DNA of 64,000 bases, taken from positions 558,001-622,000 of the forward strand of contig NZ_LVWI01000001.1 of NCBI RefSeq assembly GCF_001909055.1, read 5' to 3'. A program made the translations under genes and the position numbers. Each line of letters begins with the position of its first letter. The first letter of the stretch is position 1. Below are positions 55,293 through 62,807 of this stretch, piece by piece. The notes under the pieces were generated by a model. The model was not told the origin of the DNA. It saw nothing but the letters and a program-made list of their open reading frames with translations, and ran no database searches. This DNA comes from Paenibacillus helianthi. Its GTDB lineage: Bacteria > Bacillota > Bacilli > Paenibacillales > Paenibacillaceae.

Positions 55293-55319
55293 AAAAAACG
55301 CCCTGCACAGGCAGGACGT
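55293..55319 (-). terminator. Terminator of the HPr-like gene
   Basis: On the minus strand CGTCCTGC-CTGT-GCAGGGCG is followed by TTTTTT. Confidence 0.9.
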
Positions 55320-55337
55320 CCTACGGGAATAATTGAA

Positions 55338-55583
55338 TTATTCCGCTACCACTGTAAATTTCAATCCATGTTTGGCAAACACTTCGCTCATTGCCTTCTT
55401 TGCTTCTTCGGCATCTGCGCCATGAACATGCAGCTCGTAGCTTTGGCTGGATACAAGAGTTGTAAACAAACCAAGAATACTCTTAACATCAATGTACTTG
55501 TTCTCTGCTTGAAGAACGATAGATGAGTTGAACTGGCTTGCCGTTTGGGCAATATCCACGATTGCCGCATTGTTACTGGACAT
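55338..55583 (-). CDS. Degenerate HPr-like protein lacking the phosphorylatable histidine
   Basis: The 81-residue protein aligns without gaps to residues 12-88 of Bacillus HPr: ASQFNSSIVLQAENKYIDVK with SILGL matches the HPr segment that contains Ser46, and HGADAEEAKKAMSEVFAKHG matches the C-terminal helix. The first strand and the His15-Ala-Arg-Pro loop are missing; the position of His15 is Asn4. Ser46 corresponds to Ser35 in DVKSILGL. So it cannot act as a phosphocarrier but could, like Crh, be phosphorylated on serine or act as a regulator. GGAGGG lies 6 nt before the ATG, so the short N-terminus is real. Confidence 0.8.
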   Translation of the reverse strand: MSSNNAAIVDIAQTASQFNSSIVLQAENKYIDVKSILGLFTTLVSSQSYELHVHGADAEEAKKAMSEVFAKHGLKFTVVAE

Positions 55584-55636
55584 AGGAATCCCTCCGCAAC
55601 TTGATTATGAAACTTAAGTCTTTTGTAACCAATTCC

Positions 55637-55666
55637 ATGATACATTGAATCCGCTTACTCGTGCAA
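55637..55666 (-). promoter_or_regulatory. Putative promoter of the HPr-like gene
   Basis: TTGCAC (55666-55661) and TATCAT (55642-55637) are separated by 18 nt, about 55 nt before the start codon. Confidence 0.55.
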
Positions 55667-55719
55667 GGAATTTTCCTGAAAATAGAATGTAAGCCGCTAA
55701 ATTCGCTTATGAACCCATT

Positions 55720-56835
55720 TTATTTCAGGTTTTCGGGGTTCAGACCTTTCAGTTCAGGAAGAACAAAAATCCCATCCTTGCGGATTAGCACATCGTCAAA
55801 ATAGATTTCGCCGCCACCGTATTCTGGACGCTGGATGAGAACCAGGTCCCAGTGAATCGAGGACCGGTTCCCGTTATCCGTTACATCATAGGCTTGGCCC
55901 GGGGTGAAATGCAGACTGCCGGCGATTTTCTCATCAAACAAAATGTCTTTCATAGGGTGCAGGATATATGGATTGAAGCCGATCGCAAATTCGCCAATAT
56001 GGCGGGCACCATCGTCAGAATCCAGAATCTCGTTCAACCGCGCGGTATCATTGCTTGTAGCTTCAACAATTTTCCCGTTTTCGAATTTGAATTTGACATT
56101 TTCGAAAGTCACTCCGTTATACAGTGTGGCAGCGTTATAGCTGATTGTTCCATTCACGGAGTCACGGACTGGAGCGCTATAAACCTCACCGTCTGGAATG
56201 TTTTTCTGTCCGGAGCATTTCTCTGCACCAATCCCCTGAATGGAGAAAGTAAGCTCTGTACCTGGTCCGGCAATGCGGACCTTATCCGTTCTTCGCATGA
56301 GGTCAGCAAGCGCGTCCTGAGCCTTATCCATTTTGGCATAATCCAGATTGCAGACCTCAAAGTAGAAGTCCTCAAAGGCTTCCGTGGTGGTATTGGCTAA
56401 TTGGGCCATACTAGCATTGGGATACCGAAGAACAACCCATTTTGTGTGCTTGACGCGTTGTTCGCTATGTACCGGATGAGAATACAGGGAATTATACAAT
56501 TTCATATTTTCTTCAGGCACGTCCGAGAGGTCATTAACGTTCTCCCCGGCACGTATTCCGATATAGCAATCCATTTGTTTCATCCGGTTCAGATCGATTT
56601 CCGCCCAGGCTTCAAGCCCTTCACGTGTCGCATATTTAAGCATGCTTCGCAGGACTGTACGGTCGGTAAGCTGCACAAATGCACGGCCTCCGGCTTTACC
56701 CACTTCCTCCACCACAGCTTTGATCAAATCTCTCTCGCTGCCGATCATTTCGACTAGCACGTTTTCGCCCGGCTGCACGTTTACAGAGTAGCTTACAAGG
56801 TTTTCCGCAAGCTTTTGAATCCTTGGATCCTTCAT
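55720..56835 (-). CDS. M29 family aminopeptidase
   Basis: The 371-residue protein has the M29 features LAENLVSYSVNVQPGENVLV, IRAGENVNDLSDVPEENM, KWVVLRYPNASMAQLA, NIPDGEVYSAPVRDSVNGTI (metal-binding Glu), IGEFAIGFNP and SSIHWDLVLIQ (metal-binding His and Asp). It removes N-terminal residues from peptides, like AmpS/AmpT/PepS. It is cytoplasmic and has no signal peptide. A small gap of 95 nt separates it from the lipoprotein gene upstream. Confidence 0.93.
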   Translation of the reverse strand: MKDPRIQKLAENLVSYSVNVQPGENVLVEMIGSERDLIKAVVEEVGKAGGRAFVQLTDRTVLRSMLKYATREGLEAWAEIDLNRMKQMDCYIGIRAGENVNDLSDVPEENMKLYNSLYSHPVHSEQRVKHTKWVVLRYPNASMAQLANTTTEAFEDFYFEVCNLDYAKMDKAQDALADLMRRTDKVRIAGPGTELTFSIQGIGAEKCSGQKNIPDGEVYSAPVRDSVNGTISYNAATLYNGVTFENVKFKFENGKIVEATSNDTARLNEILDSDDGARHIGEFAIGFNPYILHPMKDILFDEKIAGSLHFTPGQAYDVTDNGNRSSIHWDLVLIQRPEYGGGEIYFDDVLIRKDGIFVLPELKGLNPENLK

Positions 56836-56930
56836 TCTTTTCTCTCTTCCTTCCTCATGCTAAATAGTAGACATACCGTTTCATTGTAGCACGCCTGTAC
56901 TGGAGCGCAAGGCATGGGGGACACCGAAAT

Positions 56931-57794
56931 TCAGCGGTAGCCATAAAAATTGACCTGTGTTAGATAAATTTCTTCTACGGTACTGCCACTTACGGTTTGG
57001 ACTCCAGGACGGCTTACTTTTCGGCTACTGGTCAGGCTCTTTGGAAGGTTGCGTTTCTTATCCACCTTAAGATAGTACACCGTCTTGACGGATACCTGCT
57101 TAAGCTTCTGCTGAAGTTCATTGTTCTTCTGCTCCCATACCAGCTGCAAAGACTCCAATCCCTTGTCCGCTGTCTTAAGGTTTATCGTGGACCCTTCTGG
57201 GCGGATGGCATCCATCTGATGCTGGAGCTCTGCAGCTAGCTGTCTCTTCGATTCCGCTTCACTGAGCTCGATGCGCAACACCCTTGTTCCTCTTGCTGTA
57301 CCGGCTTCTTCGGTAACCTTTTTTTCCAGATTCTCCAGTTCGTCGAGCTGACGGATCGGATTAAGCGCAGGCAGCGGATTATCTCCCTGGGCAGAACCCT
57401 TCTCCGACAGCAGGGTCCATTCGCCATTATTCTTCTCGAGCTTGGAATAGTAGGCTGGAGTTCCTGCCGGGCTTGATTTCAGCGTTACCTTTTCTCCCCT
57501 GGCCGCCGTGCGAGGTGTCCCCCTATCCGGCAAAACAGTGTAAAGACTTACCTTGTTATGTTCTGCAACAGATCCTCCATAGTATAGCGAAGCTTCCGGA
57601 GCAGGCTTGCCGTTAAGCAGCAGGGAAGAAGCCCCTTCGAAGGATACCCCGTCGCTCCCGTCCATCCCGGCTAGCGCCAGATTCAGATTCTCAGCCGCAG
57701 GTTTGTTATTTAGGGGTCCACAGCTCGTGCATAGTATCGCGGAGCCCAGCAGAAGAGTGCTCAGGACCTTTTTCTTAACATTTGTTTTTCTCAT
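56931..57794 (-). CDS. Hypothetical lipoprotein
   Basis: I do not recognise this 287-residue protein. It has a lipoprotein signal (KKKVLSTLLLGSAILCTSCG, mature Cys about residue 25) and a soluble domain with DGVSFEGASSLLLNGK, a YYSKLEKNNGEWTLLSEK segment and a Glu/Gln-rich helical middle (residues 150-235). The C-terminus is beta-like, with TVYYLKVDKKRNLPKSLTSS and EIYLTQVNFYGYR. The overall pattern recalls the LolA/LppX-like fold proteins that hold lipophilic molecules, but this is only an impression. The ATG at 57794 has AAGGG 10 nt upstream. Confidence 0.72.
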   Translation of the reverse strand: MRKTNVKKKVLSTLLLGSAILCTSCGPLNNKPAAENLNLALAGMDGSDGVSFEGASSLLLNGKPAPEASLYYGGSVAEHNKVSLYTVLPDRGTPRTAARGEKVTLKSSPAGTPAYYSKLEKNNGEWTLLSEKGSAQGDNPLPALNPIRQLDELENLEKKVTEEAGTARGTRVLRIELSEAESKRQLAAELQHQMDAIRPEGSTINLKTADKGLESLQLVWEQKNNELQQKLKQVSVKTVYYLKVDKKRNLPKSLTSSRKVSRPGVQTVSGSTVEEIYLTQVNFYGYR

Positions 57795-57878
57795 AGTATT
57801 CAAGCCCTTCAGGTTAAGAGTGTTAATATTTCTTTAGAGTCTCCTACGCACTGAGGCTTATACGCCCAAGCCAAACAC

Positions 57879-57912
57879 AAAAAAGAATCCTCAGGCTTAC
57901 ACCCAAGGATTC
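57879..57912 (-). terminator. Terminator overlapping the end of the GAF-GGDEF gene
   Basis: On the minus strand GAATCCT (57912-57906) pairs with AGGATTC (57891-57885) and is followed by TTTTTTG. The left arm and loop include the last codons and the stop of the preceding gene. Confidence 0.85.
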
Positions 57913-59903
57913 TTCGCACCGACTTCAGCTTTTTTATTATCAATTACGACCAAGTTTCTGCCGTTATTCTTCGCTTCATATAGCGCCATGTCTGCCCGAT
58001 AGAAAAGCGATTCCACGCTGACCTTCTCGTCGGTCCAGCTCCACTCTGCAATCCCGCAGGAGACGGTAACACGCGGCTTGGTCTCACCCATTACCCGATT
58101 GCGGATGCGTTCCGCTACAAATACAGCCTGCTGAACGCCAAGCTGGGGCAAATAGACTGCAAGCTCCTCGCCGCCCCATCTCGCGGCAATATCTCCCTGA
58201 CGGATAGATGACTTGACGATTTCGCTTACCTGCTTCAGAATTTTATCGCCCTGCTGGTGTCCGTATGTGTCATTGACCATCTTGAACTGATCGATATCGA
58301 CAACAATTAAGGAACCGCAAAAATCTGTAACCTGCTTGTCCTTAATTACTTCGTCCAGATAATGCCTCGCATACAATCCGGTCAGAGTATCACGGTTTGC
58401 CAAACGCCGAACCTCGGCATGCAGACGTGCATTGCCTACTGCAAGTCCGATATGACCAGCCATCGCCTGAAGCAGCCTGTAGCTGTCATAAGAGAAGAAA
58501 TGCGGATCACGGTGGGTAAGCATAATTGCGCCGCGAACCTCTCCGCCGACACTAAGTGGAGTAGCGATGATAGAATTAGACCCGGTAGCATCCATCAGAC
58601 GCGAATAGGTACCCGCCGAATTCTGATAATCGGATAGAATAAGCGCCTCGCCCGTGGCATACACCTTGCCTCCAAGACCTGCACTCTTCTCAATAATTTC
58701 GCCCAGCAGAGGATGATAGTTGCAGGCGATCGCCTCCAGCCCGCCCTTTTCTTCATTCATATGCAAAATACAGCAATAATCTGCATCAAACATATCAAGC
58801 AGCTCTTCAAAGGCATATTGAAAGATCTCCCCGAGCCGCAGGCTTTGGTTCAGACGCTGAGTGAGTTCATTGCTCATGCGCAGTTCTCGAATCAGCTGGT
58901 TGGAACGTTCATACAGTTTGGCATTTTCAAAAGCAGTCCCTGCAGTATCAGCTACCATGGTTAGAAAGCGCAAATCGACCTCCGGAAAAGAGGGCTTGTC
59001 CATCACCATATGAAATACGCCATATACCCCTTGCTTCCCGCCGAGCGGAAGGCCAATCTCAACAGAATGGCAATCATCTCGTCCGGCATACAAGGCAACT
59101 CGCCCATCCTTGAATGCCTTGGCGCACACATCATCATTGGCCCAGCACAGCGGGAGCGGTTTGACCTGAGGATGAGTGCTCCGGTGGTCCTGTGACATGA
59201 AGAGTTCCAGTCTGGCTCCCGGGTACATGGCCGAAATACTGTCAATAACCTCATTAAGCACAGCGTTCACATCTATATTGTCATGCATCCGCTGCACAAT
59301 TTGGAAGAGCAGTGAACGCCTGTTGCTCTCACGCTCCGCATGAAGATGCACACCAGCCAAGTCAGACACGAACACATGCTCAAATCTGCGGTAAAAGCAT
59401 GTCTCATAATGTGCCGCCATGGCTTCCGCAGTATGCAATCCGCCTTGTTCATATTGATCTTGCGGCATGGCGCAGCCGAGCAGAGCAAATATTTCCCGTT
59501 TACCACGCGAGAATATCGGCAGAACTAAAAAGGACATTTGATGTCCATCAGCCTCTTGATGTGCCGTATATAGCTCTTTTGATTCGAGGGCAAAAGCTGC
59601 CGCAGCCTCCCATTGAACCTTCCAGCTTTGCTCCGAATGGCCTATAAAATTTGTATTATCAATATATTTCCCTTCAAAATTAAGCACACCCCAGTTCCAG
59701 GACTTCGCGAATGCCGGTCCAGCCAGACTTCGCCATTCCCTGAAGCTTTCCACAATCAAACTGGCAGCATAAGGGAAGTCATAGGATACAATATCCATTT
59801 CCCTGAGCCATGCGGCGGGATCTTGATTCTCTCCGCTTGATTGCATGGTGTCCTGTAACAGCACACGATTATCCTTGCATTCGTATGCTTCCCGCTCTGA
59901 CAT
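57897..59903 (-). CDS. GAF-domain diguanylate cyclase
   Basis: The 668-residue cytoplasmic protein has an N-terminal sensory region (about 25-190), GAF-like domains near 200-335 and 350-495 (FEELLDMFDADYCCILHMNE, ATPLSVGGEVRGAIMLTHRD), and a GGDEF domain (500-660). The latter has DTLTGLYARHYLDEVI, IVVDIDQFKMVNDTYGHQQG and the active loop AARWGGEELAVYLP. The RxxD inhibitory site is present (SIRQGDIAARW). It should make cyclic di-GMP in response to ligands bound by the GAF domains. It is a single-gene unit; the 460 nt upstream contain repeat copy D and the rpsD promoter. Confidence 0.93.
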   Translation of the reverse strand: MSEREAYECKDNRVLLQDTMQSSGENQDPAAWLREMDIVSYDFPYAASLIVESFREWRSLAGPAFAKSWNWGVLNFEGKYIDNTNFIGHSEQSWKVQWEAAAAFALESKELYTAHQEADGHQMSFLVLPIFSRGKREIFALLGCAMPQDQYEQGGLHTAEAMAAHYETCFYRRFEHVFVSDLAGVHLHAERESNRRSLLFQIVQRMHDNIDVNAVLNEVIDSISAMYPGARLELFMSQDHRSTHPQVKPLPLCWANDDVCAKAFKDGRVALYAGRDDCHSVEIGLPLGGKQGVYGVFHMVMDKPSFPEVDLRFLTMVADTAGTAFENAKLYERSNQLIRELRMSNELTQRLNQSLRLGEIFQYAFEELLDMFDADYCCILHMNEEKGGLEAIACNYHPLLGEIIEKSAGLGGKVYATGEALILSDYQNSAGTYSRLMDATGSNSIIATPLSVGGEVRGAIMLTHRDPHFFSYDSYRLLQAMAGHIGLAVGNARLHAEVRRLANRDTLTGLYARHYLDEVIKDKQVTDFCGSLIVVDIDQFKMVNDTYGHQQGDKILKQVSEIVKSSIRQGDIAARWGGEELAVYLPQLGVQQAVFVAERIRNRVMGETKPRVTVSCGIAEWSWTDEKVSVESLFYRADMALYEAKNNGRNLVVIDNKKAEVGAKNPWV

Positions 59904-59935
59904 AAAGAGGATCCCCTTTGCATCTCAAAACAAGC

Positions 59936-59999
59936 AGAAACGACTTTGCCGCCCTCAAATAGGCCTGTAACGTTTCAACAAGAAAGAGAAGGATAATTT
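59936..59999. repeat. Dispersed palindromic intergenic repeat, copy D
   Basis: GAAACG (59937-59942) and CGTTTC (59971-59976) are the outer arms and CCGCCCT / AGGC the inner stem; a flank reading AGAAAGAGAAGGATAATTTT follows, similar to copy C. Confidence 0.5.
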
Positions 60000-60143
60000 T
60001 AAAATAGCTTTCCGATAACATCTAATTAGTTATATTTTACTCCCTTTCTTTAGGTATTGCATTATATTTTCCTCAAAACCGGGATTTTTTTTAGGACCAA
60101 AGAACTAACGACAAAGATAGACAAAAACTCTTTTAAGTTGCTC

Positions 60144-60171
60144 TTGACTTTACCTGTCATTTTCATATAAT
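60144..60171 (+). promoter_or_regulatory. Promoter of rpsD
   Basis: TTGACT (60144-60149) and a perfect TATAAT (60166-60171) are separated by 16 nt. It is the strongest promoter match in the window and implies a 190-nt untranslated leader. Confidence 0.85.
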
Positions 60172-60177
60172 ATTTAT

Positions 60178-60360
60178 TGTTGAACAAGACTGTAACAAGT
60201 CTTAATTGGGCGTAACGTTGTGTCACCCTCACGCATCTCGTTACTGCCAGGGCAGCGGCTGAACTTCCCCGGCAGTGTGAAACCATCTAACGCTTTCACG
60301 GATACGATTTGCGGCGCAAATAGGCCCTAACATGAAATTTCAATTATAAAGGAGTCTACT
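60178..60360 (+). promoter_or_regulatory. rpsD leader, probable S4 autoregulatory RNA
   Basis: The leader between the promoter and the AAGGAG site (60350-60355) is long and structured. It includes GTGAAA (60278-60283) paired with TTTCAC (60294-60299), and GCC...GGC elements in 60245-60275. In Bacillus, S4 represses its own monocistronic rpsD through such a leader, and the same is inferred here from position, length and structure. Confidence 0.55.
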
Positions 60361-60365
60361 ATAAC

Positions 60366-60965
60366 ATGGCACGTTACACCGGACCTAAATTCAAACTCAG
60401 CCGCCGTCTGGGCATTTCCCTTAGCGGTACAGGCAAAGACCTGAAACGCCCTTTCCCACCAGGACAGCACGGCGCTAACCAACGCAGAAAAGTAAGTAAC
60501 TACGGAATGCAGCTTTTGGAAAAACAAAAACTGCGTCACATGTACGGTTTGGGTGAAAAGCAGTTTAAGACTCTCTTCACTAAAGCACAAAAGCTCCAGG
60601 GTATTGCGGGCGAAAACTTCATGTTCCTGCTCGAAAGCCGCTTGGACAACCTGGTATACCGTCTTGGTTTTGCTAACTCCCGCGCTGGTGCGCGTCAGCT
60701 GGTATCCCACGGACATGTTACCGTTAACGGCAAAAAAGTCGACATCGCTTCTTACCGTGTAAGCGTGGGCGACGTTATCGGACTTCGTGAAAGAAGCCGC
60801 GCTATGGCTTCCATCAAAGAAGCTCTGGAAAACCGTTCCCACCTTCCAGGCTATCTGGAATATGCTGATGGCTCTTTCGAAGGCAAATACATTCGTTTGC
60901 CAGAACGTGCCGAGCTGTCCCAAGATATCGATGAAAAGCAAATCGTCGAATTCTACAACCGTTAA
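60366..60965 (+). CDS. rpsD: 30S ribosomal protein S4
   Basis: The 199-residue protein begins [20 protein letters not shown] and has the S4 RNA-binding domain ([40 protein letters not shown]) and the C-terminal QIVEFYNR. S4 nucleates 30S assembly and binds its own mRNA. There are no cysteines, so it is the zinc-independent form. The gene is monocistronic with its own promoter and terminator (60991-61021). Confidence 0.98.
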   Translation: MARYTGPKFKLSRRLGISLSGTGKDLKRPFPPGQHGANQRRKVSNYGMQLLEKQKLRHMYGLGEKQFKTLFTKAQKLQGIAGENFMFLLESRLDNLVYRLGFANSRAGARQLVSHGHVTVNGKKVDIASYRVSVGDVIGLRERSRAMASIKEALENRSHLPGYLEYADGSFEGKYIRLPERAELSQDIDEKQIVEFYNR

Positions 60966-60990
60966 GATTTCGCTTATTGCGAAAACGAGT

Positions 60991-61021
60991 AAAGCCTCCA
61001 GAGCAATCTGGGGGCTTTTTT
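60991..61021 (+). terminator. Terminator of rpsD
   Basis: AAAGCCTCCAGA pairs with TCTGGGGGCTTT and is followed by TTTT. Confidence 0.9.
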
Positions 61022-61080
61022 CATTTCCATTGAACAAGAGTACAGCGGGGAGAAATTCCTTCGCTGGTTATTCAGCATGG

Positions 61081-62332
61081 CTAGACCAAGTGCAACTTAA
61101 TGAACCTCCGCTTGCCCACCTGGATAATATCTCCGTTTACCGGCATGAATTCACCATTCATTTCTTCCTGTTTCACTTCGTTTAATTTTACTGAGCCTTG
61201 CTTAATGCTTCGTTTGGCTTCACCTTTTGAGCCTGCAAAACCAATTCGGGTCAGTAGCTCGGCCAGCTGAATCTTGCCATTCTCAAGCTCAGCAGCTGCA
61301 AGATTATAGATCTCGATATTCTCGGGCAGCAGCCGCTGCTGAAAGACAGTGATGAAATGCTGCTGCGCAGACTCCGCTGCTGCTGAACCGTGGTATAGGC
61401 GTACAAAGGTATAGGCCTGCTTCATTTTGACATCCCTTGGATGTACCTTCCCTGACGACAGAGCTTCCTTCAGTGCAGCCAGCTCCTCACTGCTGAGGCC
61501 GTAACCATTTCATAGTATCTCAGCATCAGCTCATCCGGAACAGACATGGTCTTCCCGTACATTTCATTCGGATCTTCATCGATACCAATGTAGTTGCCGA
61601 GACTCTTACTCATTTTCTTAACTCCGTCGAGCCCTTCGAGCAAAGGCATCAGTATGACAACCTGCGGCTCTGCACCGTATTCCTTCTGCAGAGTACGCCC
61701 CATCAATATATTGAACTTCTGATCCGTACCGCCCAGCTCGATATCAGTCTTGTTCTCAACCGAATCCATTCCCTGCATCAGCGGGTAGAAAAATTCATGA
61801 ATACTGATGGCCTGGCGCTCTGGAAGCGTTTCGTGAAATCGTCACGCTCCATCATCCGGGCCACGGTTACTTTTGACGACAAATTTACTACTTCTGCAAA
61901 AGTCATCAGACTCAGCCAATCCGAGTTGCATAGTAACTGTGTCTGCTCAGGATTAAGAATCTTGAAAATTTGCCGCTTGTACGTCGCCGCGTTGCGTTGC
62001 ACATCTTCTTCACTAAGCTGCTTGCGTGTCTCGGATTTACCTGTAGGGTCACCAATCCGTCCAGTGAAATCCCCGATAATCAGCTGGACTACATGCCCAA
62101 ACTCCTGAAACTGACGCAGCTTGTGGAGCACAACCGTATGCCCGATATGGATGTCCGGAGCCGAAGGGTCCAGTCCCAGCTTAACGTTAAGCGGAACCCC
62201 CGTCACTACAGACTTCATCAGCTTGCCTCTCAACTCCTCTTCCGGCACAATTTCTACCACTCCGCGTGAGACCACTTCCAGCTGCCGCTCGACTTCCTGC
62301 TGCTGCGCACGGGTCAACTCTCCCCATTTCAT
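61081..62332 (-). pseudogene. tyrS: Tyrosyl-tRNA synthetase gene with two frameshifts
   Basis: Three consecutive pieces together make a full TyrS. Residues from the ATG at 62332 (MKWGELTRAQQQEVERQL, HIGH motif DIHIGHTVVLHKL) run to a frameshift near 61816, where AGCGCCAGG replaces the expected AGCGGCCAGG. The next piece ([26 protein letters not shown] in [12 protein letters not shown]) runs to a second frameshift near 61500, where ACGGCCTC replaces the expected ACGGGCCTC. The C-terminal piece holds the S4-like tRNA-binding domain, ending at 61081. Each lesion is a missing G. All catalytic motifs, the AGGAGG site and the T-box leader are intact, so this is either a very recent pseudogene or a sequence error. 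Confidence 0.9.
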
Positions 62333-62389
62333 AATTACGCCTCCTAAAAAATCTGTTAGTGCATCCTTCGTTCCATGTTCAAATAACGC

Positions 62390-62685
62390 AAAAAGAGCCT
62401 TTCACTCATCCCACAAGGGACGAGCAAAAGACTCGCGGTACCACCCTAATTAAAGATCCGCCGCGCTGGACGCAGCCGTAATCCTCCACTTCATTAAGAT
62501 AACGGGATCATACCCGGTACCGGACTACTGGACAAGCCAGAATTCAGATTGTCTTTCCTCCGGTCAGCTCCAGACTGTAATTCAAAGGGGCCTGCTGCCG
62601 GTTCGCACCACCCACCGGCTCTCTGAAACACATGGCTTGCCTTCTACTGATGTCCTTCCACGCCTTTATGATATCTAATTGAATC
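62390..62685 (-). promoter_or_regulatory. Tyrosine T-box riboswitch of tyrS
   Basis: On the minus strand the conserved T-box sequence AGGGTGGTACCGCG (62447-62434) is followed by a GC-rich terminator hairpin with GGGATGAG and a TTTTT run (62394-62390). Upstream lies a stem I region with the AGAGAGCCGG element and a specifier-loop sequence GAATTACA. The specifier UAC (62579-62577) is a Tyr codon, matching the gene. Uncharged tRNA-Tyr should favour readthrough into tyrS. Confidence 0.93.
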
Positions 62686-62687
62686 TA

Positions 62688-62717
62688 TTTGTATCGCAGC
62701 CGCTTTTCAAAAGTCAA
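62688..62717 (-). promoter_or_regulatory. Promoter of the tyrS T-box transcript
   Basis: TTGACT (62717-62712) and TACAAA (62693-62688) are separated by 18 nt on the minus strand, just before the T-box leader. Confidence 0.65.
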
Positions 62718-62770
62718 CTACAGGCTGAAAAGCCGCCTAACGCAGGGGCGCATTCAAAATCGCCAAATTG

Positions 62771-62779
62771 TGCTATAAT
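62771..62779 (+). promoter_or_regulatory. Extended -10 promoter of the class A PBP gene
   Basis: TGCTATAAT (62771-62779) is a perfect extended -10 box; no good -35 box lies upstream. The start codon is 29 nt downstream with AAGGAGG (62791-62797) between. Confidence 0.65.
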
Positions 62780-62807
62780 AGTTCCGTTAAAAGGAGGATT
62801 AACGTCG

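Noticed and set aside
60327..61037. Minus-strand open frame opposite rpsD
   Set aside because: It covers rpsD and its terminator; S4 is clearly the real gene.
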